A stretch of DNA of 64,000 bases from Laetiporus sulphureus 93-53 (taxonomy: Eukaryota > Basidiomycota > Agaricomycetes > Polyporales > Laetiporaceae), in assembly GCF_001632365.1 (NCBI RefSeq), contig NW_024468577.1, positions 77,655-141,654 on the forward strand. The letters are read 5' to 3'. The position numbers were made by a program, and so were the translations under genes. Below the pieces are notes generated by a model. That model was not told where the DNA came from and searched no databases. It was given only the letters and a program-made list of their open reading frames with translations. This document shows positions 33,086 through 48,786 of this stretch, in pieces. Each line of letters opens with the position of its first letter. Within the stretch, counting starts at the first letter, position 1.

Positions 33086-35827
33086 CTCATGCTCAAGAAT
33101 TGCTCATCGCACCCAGCCTACGGCTCGGACGATGGCACATGTAACAGCCGGGGGACTAATTAAAGTTGATCACTCCCCAGATATCGACGCCATGATCCTT
33201 CATTCTGACGGATATGCTTATGTCTCTGCGTGAGATATGTGGTCCTCACTCCAGATATCTCTCGTATTTTCTCCGGAACAATCGCACGAGGATCATTGGT
33301 CAGCTTGTCTCGCAATGTGAACGTGCACGTTGGTCTTGTACGGATACAAGAGTGGGAGATTCGCTGATCGTGGCGCAGAAGTGGTGACAGCAGATATCGA
33401 TTTATTCATTGTTTTCGCTGTGCAATCCACAGCATTCTTTGAGACGATGCAGATATCTCCGATTAGCAATCGGATCATTCCGCGCCAAGATGGTTATCAC
33501 CATGCCTTACTTGGGCTATATGCGTCAGCAGCAAAATGCGAGCCCATCTTTGCATTCTATCATAGCAATCGGTTTCTCCAGAACGCCGCGGATGACGACT
33601 TCAATGTGTTGCGGTGTTTCAGCATTAGAACTTGCCAATAACTGTAGTAAAATGTTAGTTTACGACCTTGCAACACACTGAGTTTCTGATTACGATATTC
33701 ACGTTACCTCTAGACGTTTCGATTTCAGGGTAGCCGCTTATTGCTTCAGGACCAGACAGAAACGGTGCCGGTTCGACGTATAGTCCTATCTAAATTGATC
33801 ACCAGATGTTCGGTCCTCGCACTATCCTAGGACAAAAGATGCTCGATATGGACCAATCTCGTTAGTGCAACATCCATGAGTGCGTGGATCGTACCGAATT
33901 AGTGAACGTTCCAGGGAGCAACGTTCTCGCTAGCCAGCGAATCTACTAGTATGTTAATGACGCTCTAGAACCAAGCCCCTGGAAACGCGTTAAGTGGTCT
34001 GTGAAACGAGGAATGGTCCACAATGCATTCATGCTGTCACCAGTGATCAGCATGCGTATCGATCGTGATAGCAAGTATTATCTGTCCAGCAGCTGAATGA
34101 TATGGCTGACGAAGTAAATATAATATGAATATCGCACGAAAGCCCGTCAAATGAAATGACGAACGCACCATAAACTTCAGCGAAAAATTGCCGTGACCGT
34201 AGTACAGATGGGATACAAAGCTGTAGCTATTCGCTATTTTCGGGTGGACCATGAAACGTTGACAGACGTGCTTCACGTCAAGGGCGCTCCTGGATAGCCG
34301 AACAACTGTGACATGTCGCAATGGAAGAGCTCCACGATATGCTCCACGAAGCTTGGTCTAAGAGTCGCGGTACAAGCAAGGCCACGGAACCATCAATATT
34401 TATGGCACAAGACATACGATTGACACCCGCGATTGTGAAAGACGGCAATGCGAAGACGATGGAGTGCATTGTATGCTGCTCGTGACGCTCTTGCAAAGCA
34501 GCCTCGCGTCTGAAACCTACAAATAATGCAGTCATTAGACCAGGTTACAAGTCGATGTCCAATAGAAGCTTCGGCATGCGGCTGCAGCGTGTGTTGGAAC
34601 CACAATTTGACCACAGAAGTCAACCTACCTGGTAAAAGTCTCCACACACACGATGATAATATAATTGATCATCTTCACATGTACGGAGTCGCTCACTGTG
34701 ATAACCATTTCAGATGGAGCTCAAAGAACTACTCCGCTGAAGGCAATGGGAGCAGAGACGGGGCTTCTTCGGACGAACCTGTACGCCTGGAGCCAAATTG
34801 CTGCCAGACCTATTAGCGCCAAAGTCGGACACTAAAAAGCAAGTGTTATACGTGGAGACGCAGTGAAGGGCCCTCGTGGGCACGTATATGGGCGCCGACG
34901 GGCCAGCAAGCCGTAAAACATGGCGCAATGACAGCATCGTACAGCGTCTTCTGTGGTCCGATGAAGACGACAGGCAACGTGGAGGGAGTTGGAAGGGTGA
35001 TTGTGATATGACTCACAACGAGCCCCATGGCGGTACATAGACAGCATTTTCCGATATCGGTCGCACAGTTAGCCGCCTTTTTAGTAGTCGTAGTAACAAG
35101 CGCATGCAGCGAAGTGCACGCACTGGGATGCAATTTGAGTATGCTGACGGTAAATGGGACGCTGACGTATCTGACCTGCATCGACATGTAGAACCGCATC
35201 GCAACACGAATGGCACGTCGGTGGCTCGTCATCATAGTGCTTCATTCGGTGAACGATTTTCCAAGTACTGTAAGTAACAGCAGAATGGCGTTTAGAGCCT
35301 CTGAAGCTGGACGTAAATCACCTGCCAGTAATCGCGCGAGACCCACATAGACATATCGCCTTGCCTATAACCGAAGGCACATCAAAACGCGCGTGAGTTC
35401 AAAGGTTCCTTTTAAGATGAATGCTTTGCTGAGTGTTCAAGATTGGCAGTATAGTAGCTTCTCCGGATCTTCAATGAAGCTCCAACGGCGTAAACAAAGA
35501 TGGACCGAGGAGTTGCATAGGACCGGTGGGCTCCTCATATAGAAGGTGGAATGCCGACACAGTATAAAAATTTCGCGGAGCCCACCTGATCACGTGGCGC
35601 AAGCCAAGCAACATCAGTGCAATCTTCTCTCTTTCGAAATCCGATAGGCTTACGGTGCATCCACAGCAGTGGAGAAGTGGAGCGTTCTAGTTGGATTAAA
35701 AATTGAGATACAAAAGGTAAGTGGTGAGTATAAACGGCGATTTACCAGCGTTAACCTTCGCAGTGTAAGCTCACGCTTGTGAGGACGCCAACTCGTATGG
35801 TGTTTAGGACGCACGATTTTGACGGCG

Positions 35828-35855
35828 CAACGTTCAACGTTCAACGTTCAACGTT
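35828..35855 (+). repeat. Four perfect CAACGTT tandem units
   Basis: CAACGTT occurs four times without interruption, about 100 bp before the palindromic element. Probably a slippage product. Confidence 0.8.
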
Positions 35856-35954
35856 CGATAGGTGGTGATTCAATCTGATTCAATGTTCATGCGCCAAAAG
35901 GCGAATGAGAAGCAGAAGCTCGCTTAGTCAGCATTGCGTTTGAGTTACTAATCA

Positions 35955-36603
35955 CACCGCAGACATGAAGCGATTTGCGCATGTGGCAAATGCTTAGCAA
36001 ATGTTGACAGGTTTTTTGCCTTTGTGATCTCAATTTGCTACGGTTCCTTCCCACATTCCGTATTAAGTATTTGCATATAATATGTTGGAGGCAGAAATTT
36101 AATATCATATATTTAAGAAATGACACCATTTTCAAACTCACCAAATACATTTAGAATTTGAGTGCTGTTGAATGTAATCATACATTTTTGAATTTCAAAC
36201 TATGACATGTATAAAATATCCAGTAGCAGATGAAGGTGTGATTATGCCTACACTCTACTTCCCTACTGAAGTCATTCTAGCCAAGATTACTAGAATGAAA
36301 GTCATTCACCGTAATTACACCTTCATCTGCTACTGGATATTTTATACATGTCATAGTTTGAAATTCAAAAATGTATGATTACATTCAACAGCACTCAAAT
36401 TCTAAATGTATTTGGTGAGTTTGAAAATGGTGTCATTTCTTAAAATATATGATTTTAAATTTCTACCTCTAACATATTATTATGCAAATACTTAATATGG
36501 AATGTGGGAAGGAACTGTAGCAAATTGAGATCACAAAGGCAAAAAACCTGTCGACATTTGCTAAGCATTTGCCACATGCGCAAATCGCTTCATGTCTGCG
36601 GTG
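35955..36603. mobile_element. 649-bp near-palindromic DNA element (fold-back transposon-like)
   Basis: Two arms of about 289 bp (35955-36243 and 36311-36603) are reverse complements with roughly a dozen differences by eye, around a spacer of about 67 bp. The ends read CACCGCAGACATGAAGCGAT and its exact complement, and TCA occurs directly on both sides (35952-35954 and 36604-36606), consistent with a 3-bp target-site duplication. The termini match those of the 244-bp MITEs at 4838 and 5374 in 20 of 23 positions. No coding capacity. The interior is AT-rich and almost free of CpG. Confidence 0.8.
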
Positions 36604-39600
36604 TCAGACTCCAATGTATCAGTGGTTCTGGTGTCCAGTGGAATTTGCAAACGATGCATCACAAGCTGTGCTTCTACGTCCCGATGATGACATCCAATAG
36701 AACCTTGCAGACTTGACGCACAAGAGTGGGTACGTTGGCAATCCCCCGTTCCACATTTTATCATTTGGGGCAGATTCGGCCATCCTAGATTGTGGAAAGC
36801 AGTAATATAAGTACACGCTACTACAACATCGTACTGTCGATTATGCACTACTTCTCTACCGATCGTCAAAAGTTGCCTTGTGCCGCACAGCCACTGAATC
36901 TTCTTGAAGCTTTGACTTTGGACGTCCTGATTTTCGCATGCATTCATGGCGGCAACGGTATAATGCCGCGTATTATCGTGCTGCAAGGCATTTACGCGAG
37001 AAGTAAACCGAAACGGTCCAGCCAAGACGCCGCCAGTTCAAACCACTCATGCAGCTGTGCATACGCATGACAATGTTGCGAGAGACCGCAGCGCCAGCGC
37101 GCAAAAACAGAATGAGCCTCCATGCGGTAGCAGACCACTCACAAGAAATTGAAGCACAAGGGCCTTTTAAATTATAAGAAGCTTCCATTCAAGGTACGTG
37201 CGCCTAGGAAAAGGGGCTGATCAAACCTATGAAAGGGCCGCCGCTGGAACTATTTCGAATGAATCTCGGAAACATTGTCTCAGTGCTATGGCTTGAGGCA
37301 GCATGTATCCAGCAAGTGATTGCACATATCAAGAGATCCCCTTGGCCACAATGCATAAAGTGCAGGGGCTTATTGAGGCATCGAAGTGCTTCCTCGGTTC
37401 AATACAGGGACAGCCGTTCGGAACACAGAAATGACCGATCAATGCCAAGTCATGGTCTCGCACGTCTCGCCAACATCCTGAGCGGCCGGAACATATTGTT
37501 CTTTTGCACGTTCACGGGTCTCGACACCGCGTGATAGTGGCGGCACATGAATGCTTTGTCCCTGAATAATGAACGGATCGCAGTAGTTCATTCTATTTGA
37601 CGCTTCATGTCTGGCACTCATGGACGTTCGAAGCACACTTGGACATTTCTTTTGCACGCAAAGCAATGCACCATACACTCGCGGTGAAGGCTTGACGGAA
37701 TAGCTCGGATTCAGGGAAATGGTAAAGCGAGTACGTACCGCCTAGGACGAGAGCTTTCCGGAACACAGGTGGGAGGAAACGCTTGACGACTGATCAAAAT
37801 CGGAGATGGCAGTCAGCTGTCAATGCGCCGCCGGAGCAATGCGGGAAGAACTTGCACTGGACCGGCCTCGTTGCTTCGAGAACGAGGAGCGGACATTGTG
37901 GTCGAACCACTTGAAGCAGCATGTCAGACACGCATGGTGAAAATGCACCTCGAAATACGAATAATGACCTTCGCGATGACCCCACCACGCACGTTTGGCC
38001 ACAATGAGGTAATAGGTGAGCTGTGAAATGTCAAACACAATTTTCTCCGATCACCACTTCTTCCGACGAACATCCCCTTGATCTAGGACTTATCATCTCC
38101 CGGCCAAAACGAGCCCACGGTGGTCCTGGAAGCGCGGGGGAAGCCAAGGATCACGAGAGATAGGCCACCTGCGTTATTTGCCCTGGGCTACGACCCCACA
38201 AGAGATCAATAAGTTGTATTTCCAACTGCGAGGATGACGCTCTATTCTGTGTGGTTAGATTGCAGCAATACTGAATCTACCCCACTCAGAGTGCCCTGCC
38301 ATGATGAGCAGCGCATGACACGAGCGCGAGAGACGCACCGAGGAACATATGACGCGTCAGCACTGCGCTGCTATAGACACCACAGAGAATGGTGTCCCAA
38401 GCCTTTGTGTCTCGAGCACTTTGCTCCGGCTCGGCCCCAAAATTGTCCGATGAAGGCCAAGCGCTTGGCATGAACAATCCGCACTGAAAACCACGTCTTT
38501 GTCTAAAATTACAGATGAAATAAAGCAGCCTGGATCAGCATCTCATCCCTCTAGTTGGGTCGCAAAACATTTGAGAGGTTTTCTGCTGAGAGCATCTGAG
38601 AGGTCCTAGACATGAACAGCTGGGCAAAAATTGCATGGCTAGATCATGTCGCTGCCTGTGCAGAAACTGACTGGTCTTCAGGCTTGAGAGTAGAATGAAA
38701 GCTGGCGACCAGGATCGTTCAGCTCTGAGACAATCGAAAAACTGTCAAAGCCGGCTCACGCGGTCTGATGGATTGTGGCTGTAGAACCAGAGTATCGGAG
38801 CCCCAAGAAAGCATGGAAAGCACCGAGGGCGAGAACGGGCGAGAAGCTCCGCCGGATTGCGATATGACGGTGGCGAAGGAGCGTGGATGACAAGCGGCCA
38901 CTAAGAATTTGTCCGCTCCAAGGAGGGAAGCGCGAGTGATGTACGCGGGGTATTTGCTAGCGAAAAGCTGCGCGAAGAGAAGATCGAACGTGACGATGGT
39001 AGCGCTGGCGTATGAGTAGACCTTGTCACGGCGATATACTTGCTCGATCTGAAAGTCGGCAAGGTGGACCTGACGATGCCTGGTCGACAGAAATTGGTCG
39101 CACGGCGGTGGCGCATATGAACAGATGGCTCCCAACTTACTGGAGATCCAAGCTCCTCCTGTTCCACAAGTGAATAGGCAGACCTGTTCCAAAGTCGTCT
39201 TAGAGTTGAAATCTTAAATGAAAAGGGGCACCTGTATCTCAAATCGACGAGAACCAGGGTATGATTGTCGCTTCCAAATCCGAGCTATCAGCAACGACCT
39301 TCAGGGACCGCGGCGCTTGGGGAACATGAGCTATCACATTACGGGGTTTTGTAAACGCCGGCCCTGTAAGATATCAAGTACGCATGGTCAGTCGGTCCCA
39401 AGAAGACCGTGAGTAACCGCTATAGGCAGGGTAATGCCATTCCATGGGAGCAAACGATAGGATCCGCAACATGCGTATCTCCTCCTTTGTACATATGCAA
39501 CCGGGAACGACAGCTGGTGTGGTTGCGTGAGAGCGTGTGATGAATATGAATGACCGGGGAGCACCACCGAGCCTGAGTCAACAGCTGATACCGGACATGC

Positions 39601-41350
39601 GCGTTGCACATCGGGAACCGTAACCGAAGCGCTTAAAGCCTCGAGGGCGGTACATTTACAAAGGCGAGGAGGACGGACAGGCTGAAAGCGTGGCGGAATT
39701 CGGAAAATATCGACAAGTAGGGTAATGACCGCTCGCGAGGCTAGATGGTCTGTGGGCGTAGCATGCTTCGCTGACGGTGTGGGAAAGAAATCAAAGCGCT
39801 GCAAAGGCCGATACCCTAGGACAACGAGCTCGCGACGTACATGAACATGCACTTCGTCGCATTCATAATTTCAACAGTTCAGCCCAGCAATGGATTGAAG
39901 AACAGAAAGGGTAGAGGTGCTTACGGGAATCGCGGCAATCGTTGCCCAGGTGTCGACCATACGGGGAGTTGCAGAATTAACGGCAGACGTTATGCGCGGG
40001 AATTTGAGGGCTCGAGGGGAAGAGCAAGCAGCAGGAAGGGCATATGTGCCAGAGACTTGAGGACAGTGAAGACAAAGTGCAGCGAGTGTGCGATCCAGTC
40101 GATCATCACAGCATATGAAGCAGGATGTACGAAAGAAACTAGTCGAGTGCACCGCCTTTCTTATCTACGCCCACAGCTTAGAGTCTTATAGAAGGAGGGA
40201 GAGAAGGTGCTCCTCGGTCCAGAAACGACGGTGATTTGACCGACACATAAGTACTGAGACTTTCGGAAATAGTCTCGAGCGGACTCAAAGAACCAATACA
40301 AGGCCAACGAGACATTTGAAAGAGCTTGCAACGCAATCTGAAGCTGGAAGAGAGTAGAGAAAGGGGAAAGACTGTTGCTGATGCTGCCGTAGCCATCGGC
40401 CGGGCACGTGCTTAACTTTCAGCTGGAAGCGCGCTCTATTTAACAATGTTATGTTCGCATTGGCTAAGATGGCCCATTTCAATTCTAGCGACTGTATTAC
40501 ACCTCGAAAGGTCTTCATTCCAGCTGAACTGAGTGGCGATCATCGGCACCTATCACGGTGGGCAACCTAGTGTACTTTAGGTGGCCACCCGATCGTGCTA
40601 GCAGCCGGCTTACGTTGATGTGAGTCACAGCAGAATATCTTATGTTAGTAACCAAAGTCGATTCAAAAGTGAGGCAAGGTCAAACCAAACGTCCGCTCAC
40701 CGGTGCACATTGAATCGTCATTAAGCCATTAGAGTCATCTCGGCTACTAACCGCACACGCATCATCAAGACACCCATACATGATGGCCGGCGGACGATAC
40801 ACATTACTGTTACTGCTTAGCAACCAGTCAGCGACCGAAATCCGGAGACGCGCGACGGCGAGACACCTTCGCTGTCACGCTGGCAGAGATCTCCCCAATA
40901 ACAGCGCGCTGACCACCTATGATTTGATTGTGTATTAGAGTTCAAGTGGTGTGGAACAGCGGATGCAGTCCGCCAGACGGGAAGGTGGACATTGTATTGG
41001 GGTTTGATTATTTCAGCCTACTACATAGAGGGTTATTGCGGACGAGGACTGCATATGTGGGCCATTCTTATCATCAGGCGAAACGCTGCGGTGCTAAACC
41101 TGATGATATGCACACGCCACTGAGCAAGCCGTTTGATAGCCGTGCGTATCTGCGTGTGCTTCCAGCAACCGTCTCTTCTGCATGAGTATCTGGCATGAAC
41201 TCCATATTTTAGCTGCACATTTGGCTGATGCCAACCCGGGTACGTGCTGAGTCTGATGATATCGGTGCCGAGCACGCATGAGGGCTGGAGTGGCTTGACG
41301 TATTGCGGGTTGGGTGCGTACGTACTGTCATAGCGGGATTACGGAAAGTC
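36604..41350. other. Gene-poor stretch, no supported gene
   Basis: About 4.7 kb. The longest open frames, on the minus strand between 38719 and 40400, are 60-160 codons, overlap in different frames and cannot be joined into a family I recognise. A decayed gene there is possible. No tRNA or transposon terminus was found. Confidence 0.45.
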
Positions 41351-41540
41351 GGCAAGCAACTGAACCCTCGAAGATGCTTACCTGCAGAGGGCCGCAGTGC
41401 ACTCTGTAAATGACTGCATGCAGCAAATATAGACATCTGAGAGCGGGCAAGCAATTGAACCCTCGAAGATCCTTACCCGCACAAGGCCGCAATGCGGTCT
41501 GTAAATAACTCCACGCGGCAAAAATAGCCATCTCGCGCGA
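41351..41540 (+). repeat. 95-bp tandem duplication
   Basis: Two consecutive units begin GGCAAGCAA(C/T)TGAACCCTCG at 41351 and 41446 and align over about 95 bp with around 15-20 differences. The second unit is richer in CpG (CGCGCGAG). No coding role is apparent. Confidence 0.7.
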
Positions 41541-44951
<3,411 letters not shown>

Positions 44952-45809
44952 ACTGCTTGTGCTGTTGATCGGATTTTCATGGATAGGCTTCCTTCCCTGT
45001 TACACTGCTGACTGTTCTACCGACTTTACTTACCGTCTACCTAGTGCACCACGGACTATGACGTCCAATTTCTGACCTTCTCCACTCGTTCGCATGGATG
45101 CTGTTGTTGTACGGACGCGACGTGTGGGCTGCTCTCTCTCGCAGCTAAGTAAATGCCTGCCTGCTGCTACTTATTGACGTCGCTGGGATGCTTGTCTGCG
45201 CGGCATGGTTGCGTAGAGTACAGTACTACACACATACATACATACATACAGCTGACGGCTCCGAGGCCGTTTGGACAGTACTTTGTTAATACCGGTATTT
45301 AGTGTGGCTGCATACTAGGCACCTTGGTTTGTGTGTATGTATGTAGTCGCTTGCTCGCGAGTCGAGCGACGTTATTTGTCTCTTTTGCGTTGGGCTGGAA
45401 CTCGAACGTGTGACTGAGCAGAGATAGTTGCCTTGGATGTGTTATTCATTGTCGGTGTGGTCGCGGTATGCGATGCTCGTTATCTAGGTTCATCTTTGAC
45501 CGTACTAGCGACCTGCGCCCACACTCTCAAGTCGGCTCTTCCTAGCTACTTGTCACGGCTTTCGCTTCCCTTCGTCTTCGGACGACCACCATCGTGTGAT
45601 TGCCCACCTCTCTGCTCTGTACCACAAAGCTCGTTCCGCATCCGCACCTGCTGCTAGAGGACTTCTAACTGCATTCGTGCAAGCCATTACTGGGACTAGG
45701 CTAGGCTACCGAGTACAGGAGCCACAAGCACCACTCGTTCCGAACTTCTTCCTCGGATTAGCGCACACCTCGTCGCGGACAGGCGTCGGAAACGACCACT
45801 GGCACTAGG
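44952..45809. other. Intergenic with complementary CATA/TATG microsatellites
   Basis: About 860 bp. (CATA)4-5 at 45231-45250 and (TATG)2-3 at 45333-45345 are complementary and could form a hairpin downstream of the GMC gene. No gene is supported; the rest is probably the 3' end of GMC and the promoter of the cytidine deaminase. Confidence 0.45.
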
Positions 45810-47105
45810 ATGGCGACGTTGGAAGCTGCGAAGACGTGGAGCACTAGTGTGCCCGATAGGGAGAGATTGATTCGGGCTGCGTTTGAGGGTGCGTTCGGAT
45901 ATCTTGGTGTTTTCGTTTCTTTTGCGACGGATCAGGCGAGGATGCAGGGCCCAGGCATCATCCCGCTCGACCCCATCCCGTAAAGGTGTGGCTCGAGCCA
46001 CAGGGCTGTAGGTTTGGTGTTATCGGTGCTCTGAGCTTCCATTCCAGTGCGGAGGATGCCCAACCGCACGATCGAGCTTGAGCTTGAGCTTGAACGACCA
46101 TGTCCGCTCATGCTACCTGTGGCATACATCCCTCATTGACATGGTTCTTTCATGTCCGCGACTCTCTTTATAAGGTCACGTCTCGAATTCATGCGGGCCA
46201 CAATGTCCGCGTGTATCTCATTCGTCGGCCAGTCACTGCCCGTGAGATACGCGGTTATTGAGTTCTCTCTTTGAATGTGAATGCAGGTCCATTCATTGTG
46301 ACACTGGTCTGGTATCGGCATGTCGACGAGCGGCTTCGCGCTTCACTTCACGCAACTTTGTACCACACTATGAAAACCGCATTGGACTGCACATGCCTAT
46401 CATATCCTCATTGGGATCCGTCGTGAACTCTAGTTTCTCAAAATATACCCTGACATGCACATTTGGACCGTACAGCTAAGGAATATGCTTACTGCAAGTA
46501 CTCAAATTTCCGTGTCGGCGCGGCGTTGCTATCTGCGGACGGGACGATCATCAAGGGCGCGAACGTCGAGAACGCGTCGTACGGTGCGTCTCGCTCTCCG
46601 TGCTTATGGATAGTTCAATATCGAGTGCGAACGTGCTGACGGCCGTGAGGGGTGTGTAGGAGGGACGATATGCGCGGAACGCACGGCGATCGTAAAGGCT
46701 GTGGTACGTGTGCTTCGTGCTCGTTGCGGCGAGGAGGATTGGACCGTTCGCCGTGTATGTGTATGTTGCAGAGTGAAGGCATCAAAGCATTCGTCGCGCT
46801 CGCAGTCGTAACGTACGTCTTCACCCATCCTAGTGCAAACACCCCTATCCTCCCTTCTCCACTCACGCCCACCTCGCTTGTCTGCCCGCAGCGACGTCCC
46901 CTCGCCCATATCCCCGTGCGGGATCTGCCGGCAGGTGCTGCGCGAGTTCTGCGCGCTGAACATGCCCGTGCTGCTCGTGCCCGCGAACTACGATGCGCTC
47001 GCTGCGGAGGGCAGGCCCGGCGGCGGCGTGCTCGTGAGCAGCATTGAAGAGTTGTTACCACACAGTTTTGGCCCGGAGCATCTGGAGCTGGCGCGGAGGT
47101 CGTGA
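45810..47105 (+). CDS. CDD1: Cytidine deaminase
   Basis: The enzyme deaminates cytidine and deoxycytidine in pyrimidine salvage. The ATG at 45810 gives [20 protein letters not shown]; after an unusually long first intron (45889-46475, 587 bp) the protein continues [40 protein letters not shown] with the catalytic CAE, and [17 protein letters not shown] with the PCxxC zinc ligands. The C terminus reads [21 protein letters not shown] is at 47103-47105. Three further introns have GT-AG ends. The spliced length of about 165 residues fits the homotetrameric class. It converges with the J-protein gene, 137 bp apart. Confidence 0.93.
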
Positions 47106-47242
47106 AGGGTGGGATGAGGAGAAGCGAAAGCAGATGATAGATGAAGGATGTATACGTATACAGTGTGTACATGAATGCTAGTGGTACAACAAATGAACAG
47201 ACTCACGTCGGGCCTGGACTTGTTCTTAGATTATAGTGACGG

Positions 47243-48139
47243 TCATGAGCTACACTGCTCGTCCGGCCCGTCGTGATGCAGTTGCTCCTGCACTTGCTGC
47301 TCCTTGAACTCCTGCACACGTCGATGGATCTCCTGCCGCCGCTCGTGTCCGTACTCTCTCGCTTCTCGTCGTGCCTGCGCGAGGTTGGACGCAGCAGCAA
47401 GATGGCTGCCTCGCGAGCTGACGGAGCCCCAGAAGAAGGGTATGAGGCCGATCCCGACCAACTGCAGGTCAGCATTAGGTACCGTCAGGATCTCGCATTC
47501 CATCGCTTAAAGAGTATCAAGTGCGCACCAATAGGCCCATGCAGACCATCACCAAGTCCTTCTCTGCGTCCTCGTCCTTCTTCTTAGGCTCCGTCGCGAG
47601 AAACTCGGAGTACATCGAGTGGCTCCGCGAGCGTGGCCGCTCGTACTGGCGGCGCGCCTCCATCGAGCGTCGTCGCCTTTCTAGCTCGGCACGGATGGGG
47701 TCGGAGTACGTGAACGAGCGGCGGCTACGCAGCGCATCGTAGGCGGCGGTGATGGCCTGGAAGCGGGTGTGCCGCTTCTCGGGTGAGTCTTCCCTGCAGA
47801 AGGGCGAGTCAGGGTGGTATATCCTGACGAGGTCGTAGTCTGCGGGATTGGAGGGTAGGGGACTGGTCAGTTAGCGGCTGGGCAGAGTGCACCGGAGGTG
47901 GTTGTGAAATAGGAGCTGCGAGATGCAGCATGGACAGGAGAGGAGGAGATGTAATGCGCACATCTTGTTTTGATGTCCCTCTGGGTTGCGTCGTGCGGGA
48001 GGTGGAAGATCTGGTACGGGGTGGGATGCGAAGTGGAGGGGTATTCGAGGTGGTGGTAGTTGTGATGGTGTGCAAACGAAGACGCCCTGCGCGTGTGGGC
48101 GAGTATGCAGCGGGGCACGCTCGCGGGCAGGTTCAGCAT
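47243..48139 (-). CDS. Mitochondrial J-domain protein with C-terminal membrane segment
   Basis: J-proteins stimulate Hsp70 ATPase. The ATG at 48139 opens MLNLPASVPRCILAHTRRAS, an arginine-containing, acid-poor presequence. The J domain follows: PYQIFHLPHDATQRDIKTR, an intron, then YYDLVRIYHPDSPFCRED with the HPD motif, then FQAITAAYDALRSRRS. Near the C terminus DLVMVCMGLLLVGIGLIPFF is a likely membrane span. A charged tail rich in Arg, Glu and Gln ends at TGA 47243-47245. The layout, with a J domain near the N terminus and one span near the end, is like yeast Jid1 of the mitochondrial inner membrane. An in-frame extension to 48166 would need a non-ATG start. The gene diverges from HSP78 across 647 bp. 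Confidence 0.8.
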
Positions 48140-48786
48140 CGGCGGCGCGCACGGTGTAATAGTCAATCAGGTCGTTGATGGGCACGTAAAAGGAAACGTC
48201 GGGCAGTCGCTCAAATGTTTACGCCGCGCGGACCTGGGCGGACCTGGGCGGGCGGGAGCAGCGGTGGAGGTGAGAAGGAGGACGGACGGAATCAAATTCG
48301 ACGAGATCTCCATTGCAGATGGTACATAACTACGTAGGACATTCGTAGCGATGGTAGAACATAATGGCAAAGCATCATGAATATTGACGGCAGGTCTGGA
48401 TGTGGAAGAGTCTCTCGCTTATCCGACCACCACTCTCCTTCAAAGTTCAAACTGACCTCGCAGACAACTTCCCGAGAACCTCGGCGAAAAAAGTCACATC
48501 AAGAATGCTAATTAGGTCTTCTGACGGGTTACTTCTGGATCAGATCAGCAAAGCATATCATTTCAACGCAGGGCATAACAACCGTGCGGTCAGCGCGATG
48601 TACCCTTGGGCCTGCACTAGCAGACATCGCAGTCGGGTATGTGGCCCTGTAGGTCACGGGACCAGAACGCGCTGGAACACGCTCGAAAGACGCCCGAGGT
48701 AGGCGCCCGCACAAGCCTCGACCGATGCGTTCATCCATGAAAGTACTGCTTTTGCTTTCTTTCTTCCACCTCTCTTCGTCCCCGTC
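48140..48786. promoter_or_regulatory. Divergent promoter of the J-domain protein and HSP78 genes
   Basis: 647 bp separate the two ATGs. A step-type heat-shock element lies near HSP78 (48664-48688). A short direct repeat GCGGACCTGG(GC) occurs twice at about 48228-48248. No gene is visible in between. Confidence 0.55.
48664..48688 (+). promoter_or_regulatory. Step-type heat-shock element upstream of HSP78
   Basis: Three GAA triplets stand exactly 10 bp apart (48665-48667, 48675-48677, 48685-48687), in the form nGAAn-5bp-nGAAn-5bp-nGAAn. This is the known step-type binding pattern of heat-shock factor. It ends about 100 bp before the ATG at 48787. The link to heat induction is inferred. Confidence 0.5.

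Larger units (their letters stand above)
32987..35954. other. Gene-poor stretch upstream of F-box gene 2
   Basis: About 3 kb with short open frames only. Four perfect tandem CAACGTT units lie at 35828-35855. A TATAAAAA at about 35563 is followed by a CT-rich stretch but leads to no recognisable gene. Confidence 0.45.

Noticed and set aside
45227..45347. CRISPR-like or terminator hairpin from CATA repeats
   Set aside because: Simple microsatellites in a eukaryotic intergenic region; units are 4 bp and there are no spacers.
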